A DNA stretch of 64,000 nucleotides from Triglochin maritima (Eukaryota > Streptophyta > Magnoliopsida > Alismatales > Juncaginaceae). The position numbers and the translations under genes were made by a program. How positions within the stretch are numbered: position 1 is the stretch's first letter; every line of letters starts with the position of its first letter. The notes under the pieces are model-generated. The model saw nothing but the letters and a program-made list of their open reading frames with translations, did no database searches and was not told where the DNA came from. The stretch is from the NCBI GenBank assembly GCA_963682175.1, contig OY821791.1:26525826-26589825 (forward strand). The letters run 5' to 3'. Positions 38,301 to 49,935 of the stretch are shown piece by piece.

Positions 38301-39379
38301 ATGGGGAGCTCAGGAATGACCTGGTTTGGTCATGTATCCTTGCCTCGCCTTTCGAAGGGGAACTATGACAATTGGAGTATCCAAATGCATGCCCGGCTTG
38401 GTGCGCATGATGCTTGGGATGTTGTGGAGAGCGGCTTCGAGGAGGAGGCCGTGACGGGGGTAGCAACCGTCACACAAATCAAAGAACAAAAGGAGAGAAG
38501 AGCCAAAGACAAGAGTGTTCTCTTCTTTCTCTTCCAAGCGGTGGATGAGAGTGGCTTTGAGAAGATCGCTGAAGCCAAGACGTCGAAGGAGGCGTGGGAC
38601 CCCCATAGAAGAGCTACAAGGGTGCTGATCGAGTGAGGCAAGTGCGCCTCCAAATGCTTCGAGGTGAGTTCGAGGCGTTGAAAATGAAGGAATCGGAAGG
38701 TGTTGCCGATTTTTGTGACGAGGGTTCGCATGGTGGTGAACAAATTGAAGAGAAATCGGGAGGCGTTGACTGAAGAAAGAGTGGTGGAGAAGGTGTTGCG
38801 TTTTCTCACTGAATAATTCGAAAATGTTGTGTGTGCTATCAAGGAATCAAAGGACCTCGAGAAGATGACCGCCGACGACCTAGCAAGCTTGTTGGAGGCA
38901 CACGAGCAAAGGAAGAAGAAGAAGAAGAGGCAAGATGTCTTGGAGGAGGCGTTGCAAGCTCAAATGTCGCTTAAGGAGGAGAAACCTTGCAACGTAGATC
39001 GTCAAAGTGGTCGTGACTATGGAGGTCGTTCAAACAAGAAGGATGGTGAGTGCTTCAAGTGTGGAAAGTGTGGTCATTTTGCGAAGAGTGTTGGTCGCGA
39101 AAGAAGGTGGAGGAGAGCTCCAACCGTGGCCGTGGTAATTATGCATCAAAGAAGGAGGTTGAGTGCTTCAACTGTGGGAAGCATGGACACTTTGCTAGTG
39201 AGTGTTGGTCGAAGAAGAAGATGGAAGAGAGTTCCAACCTTATTGCCGAGGAGGAAGATGCCCGCGGTGATGGAATGGCCTTGTTTGTTAACCAGGAGGA
39301 GGTGACAAATCATGTCATGCATGCTCAAGTTGATGATGAGCATATGGAGGATTACGAAGAAAACAATGAAATTGAGGAG
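38301..39379 (+). pseudogene. Copia gag, frameshifted
   Basis: Starts MGSSGMTWFGHVSLPRLSKG and NYDNWSIQMHARLGAHDAWD, the UBN2-type Copia gag start, then breaks at a stop near 38635. Later segments (KDLEKMTADDLASLLEAHEQ from about 38855; zinc knuckle CFNCGKHGHFASEC near 39165-39205) lie in different frames. At least two frameshifts separate them. The last frame runs into the solo LTR at 39380. Confidence 0.8.
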
Positions 39380-40579
39380 TGATGAGAATTAAATTTATAC
39401 CGCAAGTGCACGGCCGCGATGAAGCGGTGGCAAGTACGGGTCGAACACAAGGAGGGAGAGATTTGTTATTTGTGTGATTTCGATTAAGGGAAAGGAAGAG
39501 GGAGAAGAATAAATTTGGTTTTGAGATTTTTGGGTTTTAATTATTTAAAGCAAGAAACAAGGACAATTAAAACTAAAGCAAGAATAAAGATGTGAATTCC
39601 GTTGGGTGGAGGTTTAGATTTAGGATTTAGATTAGAGAATTCTGAAACTTATAATAAATCACATTAGTTATAAAGCATTACATGATAAATGATTTAACAT
39701 AAACTCAAGTAATCAAAACATACTAATACGAAATTAAAATAATAACTTTATTCTCTTCTCATCACCCTAAATCCGTCACCCCCACCCTTTGGAAAGAGTT
39801 TAGAAACTCATGGAGGGAGGAAGAAGGGATCCTAGAGGCATTACAAAGAAAAGTGAAAACAAGAAATAAAAGACAGAATTTTATTACTAAAATAAAGACA
39901 AATAAAAACAACAACTAAAAACTAGGTCTAAGGCCAAGGACTCTTCTAACATCGTTCTCGGGGCTATTTATAGTCGATACAAGGGATCCCAATATATAAA
40001 TGGAACGTACACGCGTCAATACAGCATTGGTAAAAATTTGAGCACACGGATCGACTTTTGTGCGGCTAAATCGCCGCAATTTGTACATGAGGTACGGCGG
40101 AATCGCCACCTTTTTTGCTCGGATTCGATCCGGATTTTTCCTGTGTGTTTATGGTATGATTTCAATGTCCTTTGCATATCCGGATGATTTCTTTCCTTTC
40201 TTTTGAGCTCCGACTTTATTTCTATATATATTTGGAGATCCACATTTATTTTTCTTTAGATTTTCTCCAAGATAATATTTTGGTGCTTTAATTGCAATTA
40301 GGTCCCCGACTACTTTTGTGCTTAAGTCCTTGTACTTTTTGGAATTAGATCTTGAATGCTTTTATGCTTGGATACATTTCCATTTGTAACCTGATAAACT
40401 TGAACTTGGTCTTTATGATAGAAATGAGTCTTTTGCACGCGTTTATGCTCGGGATGTGGGTAATTTGCATTCAGGTCCTTGTATTCTGTAAATAAGACTA
40501 AACACATACCTTAGTAGCATTTATTGATGTAAAAGTGATCTAAATGAAAGACATATGATGCAATGTATGCAATGCATCA
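39380..40579 (-). mobile_element. Athila/Tat-like solo LTR, copy D
   Basis: Exactly 1200 bp from TGATGAGAATTAAATT to GCAATGCATCA with a perfect five-base duplication AGGAG (39375-39379 and 40580-40584). Contains ACCGCAAGTGCACGGCCGC, GGCAAGTACGGGTCG and CCCCACCCTTTGGAAAG, the family landmarks. A solo LTR of this kind arises by recombination between the two LTRs of a full element. It is inserted between the Copia gag and RT fragments. Confidence 0.93.
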
Positions 40580-40584
40580 AGGAG

Positions 40585-41058
40585 CCAAAGGTGGAGATGG
40601 CAGATTCCACCGAGCACGAAGTTGTATCATCCGATGATGAAGAGACGAGACCGAGGAAGACAATGAGTCTTCTTGATCTATACGAGGGAACATGTGAGCT
40701 ACATTTGGTTTTCCTCTTCTCTCAAGGCGAGAGAATCCCGTTCGATGAAGCGGTGGTGGCAAATGCAAGAAGGCTAGCCACGATTAATGAGGAGATACAG
40801 TCGATAGAAAAGAATGAGACTTGGGAGCTAGCATCGCTTCCAAAACGTCACAAAACCACTAGTGTCAGGTGGGTGTATAAGAAGAAGACAACACCCCAAG
40901 GAGAGGTCGAGCGACGCAAGGCACGCTTGGTCGCAAAAGGCTACAAGCAAAGGACCGGCATAGATTATGAAGAAGTGGTCGCGCCGGTGGCATGCATGGA
41001 GACAATCCCTCTTTGTGTGGCTTATGAACAAGTGAGGTTCACATGGTGTGTCTTTTAG
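40585..41058 (+). pseudogene. Copia reverse transcriptase N-terminal fragment
   Basis: Encodes the linker and start of the Copia RT: ARRLATINEEIQSIEKNETW, SVRWVYKKKT, KARLVAKGYKQR and GIDYEEVVAPVA. It then changes at METIPLC and stops at 41058 without the YVDD active site. Protease and integrase, which normally precede RT in Copia, are absent between gag and this fragment, so the internal region was deleted before or independently of the solo-LTR insertion. Confidence 0.85.
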
Positions 41059-41140
41059 CTCAAACAAAAACGTTGTCAATAAGGTTGCAGGAAAGGATGC
41101 GCAACCTACTTGGGATGGTGGATGGAAGAGGATTAAGTTC

Positions 41141-41150
41141 AAGGAGGAGT
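41141..41150 (+). other. Polypurine tract
   Basis: AAGGAGGAG immediately precedes the right LTR. Confidence 0.7.
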
Positions 41151-41152
41151 AT

Positions 41153-41782
41153 GGAGAATTGAGCTTAATCCTAGGTGGCATCCTAGTCACTAGCCACATC
41201 ATCTATGGAGGGTGAGTCATCTAGGTATTGATGACTCGACAAGTTGGAATGTGAAAGGTTGAAGGAAAGGAAGAGACAAAAACTTTCTCCATTTATCCAT
41301 GATTTTCGTTCTTGTTTTATGATGCAATTTAAGTAGAGGTTGTAATGATCTTGAATGGTCATCTTTATGTAGTGTATGTTATGTTTATGTTTAGGTTAGG
41401 TTGAAGACTCATTGTAAGTGCCTATATAAGCACAAAAGTTCTCCATTTGTAGTATGAGAGATGAGAGTGAAAAAGAGAAAAAGAAAGAAGAATGTAAGTG
41501 AGAAAGAAGAAAGAAAAAGATGAGTGTTTGATGCAAATCCCGTTTTCCTTATGAGTGTTAAGTAGTTAGTTTTCTTCTTTCATTCGTGCCCACCAATTGC
41601 GTATATCAAAGTATGGTTCTAGTGATGGCAATAGAAGGCCCTCAGCATGGAGAACAAGGCGAGCAAAAACCACGCACCAGGCGTGGCTTCTAAACTGTTG
41701 ATTGGCGGTCCAAGTGCGCTTGGTGGAGGGCGGCTTTCTGGGGTGGCTTGGTCTGGTGCTCTCCGTCTTTCTCCCGTATCTA
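41153..41782 (+). repeat. Right LTR of the Copia element
   Basis: About 630 bp and clearly homologous to 37645-38275 with scattered substitutions, so the element is considerably older than the Tekay insertion. The terminal TG reads GG or is shifted by one base. The palindrome partner near 41693-41711 has decayed on its left arm. Confidence 0.85.
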
Positions 41783-41928
41783 ACTATTACATTTAGATTT
41801 TTTTGCTCACTTCCTCTTTTTTATTACCTAACTCCTGAAACACTACAAATAACAACTCAAGTAGCACAATATTGGGGTAAAATAAAAGATATATAACATG
41901 AATATGATGCATTATGTGCTACTAATCA

Positions 41929-42129
41929 ATATCTATTTTTTTGTAACCTACAAAATGAAAGCAGACACTCAACATAATATTATTGAAATACAAAATATGA
42001 TCATAGTGAAGGTAACAATGATAACTTATGATACTCATCAGTAGCACCCACTCATTCTTTCTCAAACCCCATAGAAAGAAGAGAGGACCCACATAGACAA
42101 GCTAGCATAGGACAGTTGCGAAATAGGAT
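41929..42129. other. Junction between LTR copy C and the MULE remnant
   Basis: Short AT-rich sequence. I could not separate any residual transposon end here. Confidence 0.3.
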
Positions 42130-44480
42130 TGAGGAGACTGAGTTAGGTGAAAATAGTGAAATTGAACTGACTTTGAGTTGTCCAATGATGAAGAGGAAGA
42201 GTATGATGGGGTAGATTCTAATGACCAAAGAGAAGATGTAGATGATTTTTTTACCTTTGGGTGATGTCCTTGAACCTATGGAAGTTAATAGAAGGAACCC
42301 AAAGATGGTAATCAAGAAGAAGTTCACAAATGTTAACATTTTCAGAATGACATTGATAACTCATCGCATCTTAACTAAATATGGGATTATATACGTAAAG
42401 AGTCAACCTGAGAAAGTGACAACAAAGTGTAAAGATTCAATCTCTAATTGGAGGATACATGCATCTAGGTTGAATGATGGATCAGTGTTTGAAATCAAGA
42501 CTCTTAGAGTACCACATACAAGTTCCTCTATCAGTTAATGTGCCTCTAACATGCTAACAATCATTGGATTGCTCACAAATGCCAGGATGATAGACTAATT
42601 GTAAGTGTATAAGTGATCGATTGAAGAGTGTATTCCACTTAGAGCTCCCATATCATAGTGTGGAGAGGTAGGGAGCTTGCATTAGAGAAGTTGTATGGGT
42701 GTGAATAGGAACAATATGTTGTTATGTTTGGTATTTGAACTCAATAGACCAACCCTGGAAGTGTTATATCCTATGAAGTGAACCATAAGGATGGAACTTT
42801 CCTTAGGTATTTGTTTGCCATGGAGGTTGTATGGAGGGGTTCTTAAGAGGTTGTAGGCATTTGATTGGCTTTGATGGTTATCATTTAAAGGGGAAATACA
42901 GACGCACTCTACGTTCAGCCACATCAGTTGATAGGAATCATCAACTATTTCGACTAGCATTTGGAGTAGTGGGCTCTGAGATAGTTGACAGTTGGAAGTT
43001 GTTTATAATGCACTTTAGGGAAGAAGTTGAACATAGAGATGGATTAGTCCTACTTAGTAATAGGTGCAAGGACCTGAAGAGGGGTTCATGGATGGTTTGG
43101 TGGTTGTGAGCACAGAACATGCGCAGACATGTGTACCAAAATTTTCAGAAGAAGTTCAAGAGTTCTTTGCTTTTAGGCGTCATGTGGGGTGGTACAAATG
43201 CCTATAAAACTTCTGAATTCAATATGAAAATGCTGCAAATGAAGGAGGTGAATGAAGTTACTCATGACTGGTTAGTTAAAGTTGAATGCTATGATAAGGG
43301 TGGAGCAGGAGTCAGTTTGGCAATATGGCTAAGTCATCATACATCACTAATAATTATAGTGAATGATTCAACATCAGATCAATGAGACATTTGTCAATTC
43401 TGACTATGCTTGATAAGTTAAGGCAGAAGCTCTACAGATCATATACACGAGGCAATAAGAAATTAGTCATTTGGTAGACAACATAGTACCCAAAGCAAAT
43501 GCTTGGATTGTTGCTTTATCAAAGGAATTTGGGAGGTTCATTGTCCTAAGGTCCACTAATAGTAAGGCAGAAGTACTATAATCAAATAAGAGATTTGTGG
43601 TTGAATTAGATGACAGAAGTTGCACTTGTAGACATTGGCAGTTGACTGAACTTCTATGTCAACATGTAGCAAGTGTCATTGGATCAATTAGATGTGCTAT
43701 TTTGGAAAACTATGCCAGTGAGTGATTTACAAGGGAAAAGTACATGAAAAAAATGAAGTAGACATCGATCCTATGTCTGACAAGTCAAAGTGGGAGATAG
43801 TGCAAGGTTTTAGAGTGATGCTTCCAAGTTAATTAAGGAGAGGGTCTGGTATGACAAGAAGAACATGTACAAGTCCTCCACAAACACTCCAAGACAGAAG
43901 AATTGTAAGAGATGTGAACTTCTGGGCAACTAAACTAGAGGTGCAAGGAACCCATTACCTCTCAATAGCAAGGCCCAACAAGGTTTGCAACTTGGTTTAT
44001 ATATTTCTTTTAATTCTTTTGTTACTTGTAACTCCAACTAGGGACAGCAAAATTCGGATCGAACCAAATTTTTGGACCGAACCGACCCGAATTTATTCGG
44101 TTCGGTCTTCGGTCCGCCGGATACTAAAAAATCGGGTCTCAATTCGGTCTGGTTCGGCCCCAGACCGAAACCATGTCCAGTGAGTAAAATTCGGGTCGAT
44201 CGAATTTTTGGACCGACCCGAATATTTTCAGTCCGGTCTTCGGTCCGCCGAATACCAAAAATTCGGGTCTCAGTCCGGTCCAATTTGGTCCGGTCCCGGA
44301 CCGATGCTCAACCCTAACTTCAACATTCATTGTAACACCTAACAAGAGCAGTAAAGGTAAAAGGAAAAGAAGAAGCACATGGGTGCATCCATTGAGGCCA
44401 CTCAATCTACTGAAGTACTGCCTCTTGTCTCTTATGAAGCCAGCCAGAGCACTCCAAGCTCTCCAGCATTTGATCCAAAT
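42130..44480 (+). pseudogene. MuDR-type MULE transposase pseudogene
   Basis: The MuDR N-terminal domain (KYGIIYVKSQPEKVTTKCKD, WRIHASRLNDGSVFEIKTL) lies at about 42375-42510. The MULE core (GCRHLIGFDGYHLKGKYRRT, SEIVDSWKLF) runs from 42850 to 43030. At the second catalytic site the usual SDR reads SNR. The YQNFQKKFKSS and HDWLVKVE blocks follow, and a SWIM-type finger (CTCRHWQLTELLCQHVAS) lies near 43620-43680. Multiple stops and frameshifts. The 44039-44316 MITE interrupts the tail. Terminal inverted repeats were not found. Confidence 0.8.
44039..44316. mobile_element. hAT-type MITE
   Basis: 278 bp beginning TAGGGACAGCA and ending TGCTCAACCCTA, short inverted ends of hAT type. Flanked by eight-base duplications ACTCCAAC (44031-44038) and ACTTCAAC (44317-44324), seven of eight identical. 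The body is an internal dimer: CTTCGGTCCGCCGGATACTA near 44109 and its diverged copy near 44239 lie about 130 bp apart, and the sequence is rich in CGGTCCGG. Confidence 0.85.
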
Positions 44481-46500
44481 GCTTAATTTTCTAGACTCAG
44501 TTGGTGGACAAGTTCACTTTGTAGATTTACAGTGGCCAACTTTCAATTAAGTGGATTTCTTATTGTGGTACCTTTAATGCTTGTAGTTGTTGTAGAACAT
44601 TAACTGTTTGAAGTAGTGAACTTGTTGTAGTGCTTTAACTCCAATGGACTAGTGAACTTGTTGTGGTACTTTAACTATTTAAACTTGTTAAAGTTCATTT
44701 AATGCTTCAACTTGTGCATGAACTATCTTACTTCTTTTCTACTTCTCTATTTAATTCAGTGGTCTCAATTCACCATTGTCTTGCTTGTAGTCCCAAGCCA
44801 ACACAAAAGAAAGGAAAGAGAACGAGGAAAGAGGTGGTCTCAAAGGAGAAGCCTATAATGCCCAACAAAGGAGAAGCTTCTAATGCCTAGAATCCATGAT
44901 GATTGGTTCCATCCTAAGGTCTTAGGTGATCTGCTTGAACTCACTGAAGACTCTTTGAATTGCTACTAGGTGCATGTTATCAGACATAAGATGCCAAAAA
45001 AGTTGTGGGGGAAACATTCAAAGAAGAGATTTAGAAGTACAATAGTGGATTTTGTTGTGCATCTTGTTCTTATGCAAGCGATTGTGGATGATGTAGTGGA
45101 TGTTATTGCTATTTCAGTTGTGAGTGTTGTTGTTATGCAGGTTGTCTATGTGATGTGGTGGAAGTCATGTTATTAGGTCGAAACATAATGTTGATTTTGT
45201 TATGATGTGGATACTCTTGGATGGTAATATTAATTATGCTTCTATTTGTGGAAGTTGGGATATTCTTTGTGGAATTTTTAGTATATGTGAAAACTCAAGA
45301 AATCATTCAATATTCATTTAACAAAAACATAAACTTCACGTTGCTATTACTAAACAAAAACATTGAGATAAACATAAACTTAATTTTTCATAACTTGATG
45401 GTGTTATAAAAAAACATAAATACCAACCAACCACACCCAAAAAAACCATTACAACCAAAAACGACCATCACAACAACTTAAACATCCAACGCAACATCCC
45501 AAAATATGACACCCGAGAAACTCCACCACGCACCACTTCCATAAGTACAACAACCACTTCAAGACTAGCCCAATCACCACCACCATGCATACATTCAACA
45601 CCATGTCAACCTTCTGAATGAAAAACTCTCTCTTAACAATGAACGCTTTGACATCATGAACCGAGAAACTTCTTCACATGAGACCGTACAACCACGCTAG
45701 CCTCTTCATCCTCGTTAATCCATCAAAATAACTCATGCTTTCTTCGTTTGGGTTCCAAAAACAACACGAACATTTTATCAAACACTTAGATTGCAAGAAA
45801 AAACTATATGACACTTTCAACAAAACAAAGATTATACATTCTAATAGTAAGGGCAGCGAAAAAGTAACGTTCGGACGACGACTCCTTCCTAGAAGTGTAG
45901 ATCCTGCAAGCCAATCCACAACAACAAAGGGGGCTGGAGTCGAAGGTCGAGGATCAGAGGGGTTGAGGGTCTTTGAGGTGGTGAACGTGGTGGGGGTCTT
46001 TGCACTTGAGTTGGTGTAGGTGTTCGACGTCTTCACGTTGGAGGTCAAAAAACTGGATGAAAAATAATTGACTTTTGTATATGTTTATGGAGAAACTATT
46101 TTTTTATTTTATATCACATCATGTCTATAAACATAAAGGATAAAAGGCTTTGTTGTTGATGTGTTGTTGTCATGTCTATAAGCATAAAGCTCGTAGTTTT
46201 TAGAAAATCCAAATACACCCCCAGTCATAGAAAATTAATTTTTCAATTCAGGCCTACAGAGCCCAATGAAATGACAAACAAAACACCCGATATTCGTATT
46301 CCACCACCGAAGTGCCGAGCCTACCACAACCAACACTATGGAGGAAAGGCAAAGTAATTCCGAAAATTCTCTTCTTAAATCCGTCAAACAATTAAATTAG
46401 CTATACATCAAAATTTCAGGTGTCGTAAAGACCAGACAATGATGCGACGCTCACAAAGATTTCAACACAGAAAGCTTCTTTAATTTTGATGTGAACAGGC
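44481..46500. other. Intergenic DNA, no assignable gene
   Basis: AT-rich sequence with scattered short open frames (for example 45674-46048 on the minus strand) that match no family I know. The first few hundred bases may continue the MULE remnant. The rest shows nothing I can support. Confidence 0.4.
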
Positions 46501-49476
46501 TCATTCTGTGCCAACTGTAGTTTCGGAAGCAGCTGGAGCCTCTGGCAAAGGTTTTATGATGTGAAGCCGACCACCATCCTTGCTTGCCAAAGTTAATGCT
46601 TTCTTCTCATTGCACTGATTTATAAACTTGGTAATTTTCTGATTACAAGGACAAAATAATTACAAAGAATCACGGTGATATATAAATAACAGTGAATGAA
46701 GTTAACAGTTATAAGACTACAGCATGCAGTAGATCATGGATCAAATTATCAAAACATCAATTCCAAGATAACATTAGCATGTAAGTCTGGGTTCCTGGAT
46801 TTTTTATTGATATATGCAGCATTGTAGCAATATATGGCTCATCATCTATGTAGGGTAGGGCTTATGAGGGATTAGTTCAACATTTCCCTCCCTTTCCTAA
46901 AAAGAAACTACTGTCCTTGCTAGCACCCATCTATACAACGACTGAAGGAGGTTGTTAAAGCGGGTTTCGATTTATTTATTTTCAAAGATGGAGAAATCTA
47001 CAACTGTAGTTGTTTCTTAACTACCCAAATTGTTCAAAGGTTTTGTCAGGGAATTCAAAATAAAGCATCAAATATCAACGCGGAAGAATTAATTCAAACG
47101 TTCAATGGCATTCCATGAATCCCACAATTACGGTTCACAAGTGAATATAAGATCTAAATGCACAAACAGTTCCCAACAGCCAAACATCCAGAAACCTTGC
47201 CTATGTAGTTTGTGAGGGCAAATAAACAATTACACGAAAAAAAGTTACAGCACCAACTCATAATACATCCCAATACAAACCTCTTATCTTCTTTAAAGAG
47301 AACAATTTGATTGTTGGGAACTTTTTGTGGACCCAAGAATGCTAGTTTTATCTAACAACAACCAGATATAAAATTACAAAAGACAGACTTTTTACCCGCA
47401 TTAAATTTAAAATTCAAGCAAGTCAATGACAAATTTGCGAATGCAATGAATTTGCTTGTTAGTTAGCTAAATAACACCAATATATGATTAATAACAACTT
47501 CATTTTTGTAGCACACCAGCATTTTTATCAAATGGCAACTTTGATCCTACAATGTTTCAACAACATGACAGTTTCTTCAGTTAAAACAAGTCAGTAAGCT
47601 GTTGAATGTTGATTACGATCATTGTAGTCAAAAAAATCTTCATAAAATTGTACTATGGCTAACTTTTGAGAACCTCGAAGATTTAGAATAATATGCTGTA
47701 AATTTCGAAGAATGCTTTGCTTGCGATGAGAGGCGCCAACATAGACATTCGAAGAAGAAAAAAGTTCAATCAATAGTGCACTGTTTCTCAGACATTTCAT
47801 TAGGTTGGGCCATGCGTTTCCCTCAAGACTAACTCACTCCCAAGTACTAATTGCAACATCACCCAGCTACCAAGAAGCCTCATATTACAGATGCAAAATC
47901 TTTTATCTTTTATAATTATGGATGCAAAATATTTTGAGCTTGGTAATTAGGAAACTCTCACTTCTATCCAGCATCAAACAATTCTGTCGTTCCTTCTATG
48001 AAAAGTTTAACATTAAAAAAATTGATATTGTGAACTGACCACAACCTACTTGTCCCACAAATAAAACTAAAAACAGAATCAAACGTATAATAAAAATCAA
48101 CCTAGCTTGGATTTATAGACATAATCCGTGATGTAATCAAACATATTACGAAACTTATTCCCAAATATTGCTTATAGTCCTCCACTTTCATTTCAATGTT
48201 CCTGTAATATCATATTTGACTGCTGCAAACCATTGTACATGCCAAGTATTTGATATTCCACTTTTTTTTCCAAAATCCCTCCTTATTTAAGCCATTTCAT
48301 GTCAATTGCCAAACCATTCTTCTTAATATTGGGATGCATAAAACTCACATGCCATACCGAAAACAACTTCCTAATCCACTGACATCACATAAAGTCGTCA
48401 AAAGAACTCTCAAGATTCAAATCACTCTATCTACCCATGTTCTCAAGTGCTACCACACAATCGAAGCACCAAAATCACTTTCAACAACTAAAACTATGTT
48501 AATTTTTTTAGAAAGAAACATGAGTTGAAAACTCACTTTTTTATCATTGATAAAGATTGGAAAAGATACGAGAGGTTATAAAAAAACAAAAAATAGGACA
48601 ACAAAAGAAAAAAAACAGGTGGCAAGGAGTAACGCCAGCACACCCAAGCACAAGCAAGACCAAAAACAACAAACCTACAAGTTGTGGGTTAAAACAAGAT
48701 CACTCTAAAAATCCCAAAAAACCAGCCATGAACGAATTAGAACAGGAATTCCACAGCCATTACCGAACTCTGAAGCCAAAGGTAGATGGCTCATATTGTC
48801 TTCTTCCAAATCTCCCCAATCACAATTTTCTTACCGTTAAGATTCCCAGCTTCCTTGACGAGATCTTTAGGAAAGTTCTCCACCCAATTTATCAAGAACT
48901 TTCCAAAGTAGCCATCCCTAACTTGGAAGATAGCTTCTCCAATAGAGCTTTAGTAATGTCACACTCCCTAAAGAGGTGGGCATTACATATCCATCTATCC
49001 ACAAAACGACTCTTTTATAGATATGGCACAAAATCATCAAAAAATAACTCAAAAGAGCCAAAACACCCTAACCATCCACTCCTCATACAACATTAACCCT
49101 CAACTCCGGCATTCGCATCCAGACCTAAACAACTTCCATCTGACTCTTAAGACCCACAAATACAACAAAAAACAAAAACAAAAACATCAAAAAACTAAAA
49201 AAACATGTTTTCAGAGTCGTAAAAAACTTGAAAAATTGGGGAAAACATACGGCTTCGGCGTCCATCTTGTCAGTGAATTTGGAGGGTTTCAGGAACCTCT
49301 TTCCTGCAGAAACGAATCATAATCAAGACCAAAAACTTGTTTTTTAAAACAAAAAAGGAAAGAAAGAAAGAAAGAGGGTGACGACCTTTACGGGTGATGG
49401 GGGCTTTGCCATGGCGATTTGGGGGGACGGATTTGGCCTTCTTCTTCCCCTTAAACAGATTCGGCTTCTGAGTCAT
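46501..49476 (-). CDS. Small basic UPF0390/DUF2462-like protein, three exons
   Basis: Exons 49476-49386, 49303-49251 and 46638-46501 join with GT-AG sites and matching phase to 282 nt (93 residues). The N-terminus is lysine-rich (MTQKPNLFKGKKKAKS, then PPNRHGKAP and TRKGKRFLKPSKF), the middle reads ITKFINQCNEKKALTLASK, and the tail is LHIIKPLPEAPAAS. This pattern resembles the UPF0390/DUF2462 family (homologues of the animal Leydig-cell tumour 10-kDa protein), small nuclear/nucleolar-type proteins of unknown role. A telo-box, a pyrimidine-rich leader and a TATA-like box upstream are typical of translation and ribosome-biogenesis genes, which fits. Intron 2 is 2.6 kb and contains degraded repeats. 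No lesion was seen. Family assignment is from memory of motifs and needs a profile search. Confidence 0.75.
48720..49020 (-). pseudogene. Possible LINE-type (zf-RVT) remnant in intron
   Basis: On the minus strand, pieces such as HLFRECDITKALLEKLSSKLG and INWVENFPKDLV recall the C-terminal zinc-binding region of plant LINE reverse transcriptases, but in different frames and with stops. It lies inside intron 2 of the UPF0390-like gene. Weak call. Confidence 0.3.
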
Positions 49477-49510
49477 CGGTGCGGAGAGGGTGGGAGAGAG
49501 AGATGTTCGG

Positions 49511-49519
49511 TTAGGGTTT
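49511..49519 (-). promoter_or_regulatory. Telo-box
   Basis: AAACCCTAA on the minus strand, 35 bp upstream of the ATG at 49476. Telo-boxes are enriched near the start sites of plant genes for ribosomal and translation proteins. The interval to the ATG is pyrimidine-rich (CTCTCTCTCCCACCC). Confidence 0.6.
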
Positions 49520-49563
49520 TGAGAGGAGGGATTTGTGGTTTGGGATCTTTAGCATCCCGGAGA

Positions 49564-49573
49564 TATTATATAT
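49564..49573 (-). promoter_or_regulatory. TATA-like box of the UPF0390-like gene
   Basis: ATATATAATA on the minus strand about 90 bp upstream of the start codon. The MULE target duplication begins only 33 bp farther upstream (49606), so native upstream promoter sequence was displaced by 2.5 kb. Confidence 0.5.
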
Positions 49574-49613
49574 CCACAGGACTTTTGTACAAAATGCCCC
49601 CTCCAAAAATTTA

Positions 49614-49677
49614 CTGAATCGCTAAACATCGTCTCAAAATTACTTAAATCGTCTCTTGAAATTACCAAATTGCCCTT
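49614..49677. repeat. MULE left TIR
   Basis: Pairs with 52057-52120 reverse-complemented. Shared core: CTAAACNTCGNCNCAAAA, ACTTAAATCGNC and CTTGAAATTACCAAATTG. The outermost three bases differ (CTG versus GGG). Confidence 0.92.
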
Positions 49678-49865
49678 CCTCCTATTTTTGCTTATATATC
49701 TCACAATTTCACTCTTTTCTCAAAACTTTCTCTTCCTATACCTACTACAGAAGATTACGAATGTCTCGGAGGTCAGGCAAGCAGCCAGCAGTTCCCCCGG
49801 TGTACCCGTATACGGTAACCTTACGTTATTTATTTGTTTTCAAAAAAAATTAAAAAAAGTAGTCA

Positions 49866-49935
49866 GCGTCCGAGGGAGACGCCCCCCGCATGGGGCGGGC
49901 GTCCGAGGAAGCCGCTCCCCCCATGGGCGTCTTGA
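49866..49935. repeat. 33-bp hairpin repeat, transposase 3' end
   Basis: GCGTCCGAGG units at 49866 and 49899 (33 bp apart), followed by a GGGCGTCTTGAG variant near 49926, with intervening CCCCNCATGGGG. They encode the glycine/arginine-rich tail of the transposase. Confidence 0.8.

Larger units (their letters stand above)
37645..41782 (+). mobile_element. Non-autonomous Ty1/copia element
   Basis: Plus-strand element with 0.63-kb LTRs, PBS and polypurine tract but a reduced coding region: gag with zinc knuckle followed by only an RT N-terminal fragment. Protease and integrase are missing, apart from what the solo-LTR insertion at 39380 could hide. Flanked by ACTAT on both sides (37640-37644, 41783-41787). 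With these flanks the LTR would end in TA rather than CA, so the exact edge is open by up to three bases. Confidence 0.85.
27323..41928 (-). mobile_element. Athila/Tat-like LTR, copy C, split by two insertions
   Basis: Fragments 27323-27452, 36339-37644 and 41783-41928 read as one LTR once the Tekay and Copia insertions are removed. The start is TGATTGAATCAG then ACCACAAGTGCACAACC, with AATACGGGTCGGTCC. The middle holds CCACCCCAATGGGGATGG near 36932. The end is GTGCTACTAATCA. Its own target duplication (GTATT versus ATATC) does not match, so one edge may be wrong or decayed. Confidence 0.6.

Noticed and set aside
44072..44317. Overlapping 81-88-codon frames at the MITE
   Set aside because: Products of the CGGTCCGG-rich repeat composition of a non-coding hAT MITE.
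45674..46048. 124-codon minus-strand frame
   Set aside because: Thr/Pro-rich beginning and no recognised domain; no supporting neighbours or splice pattern.
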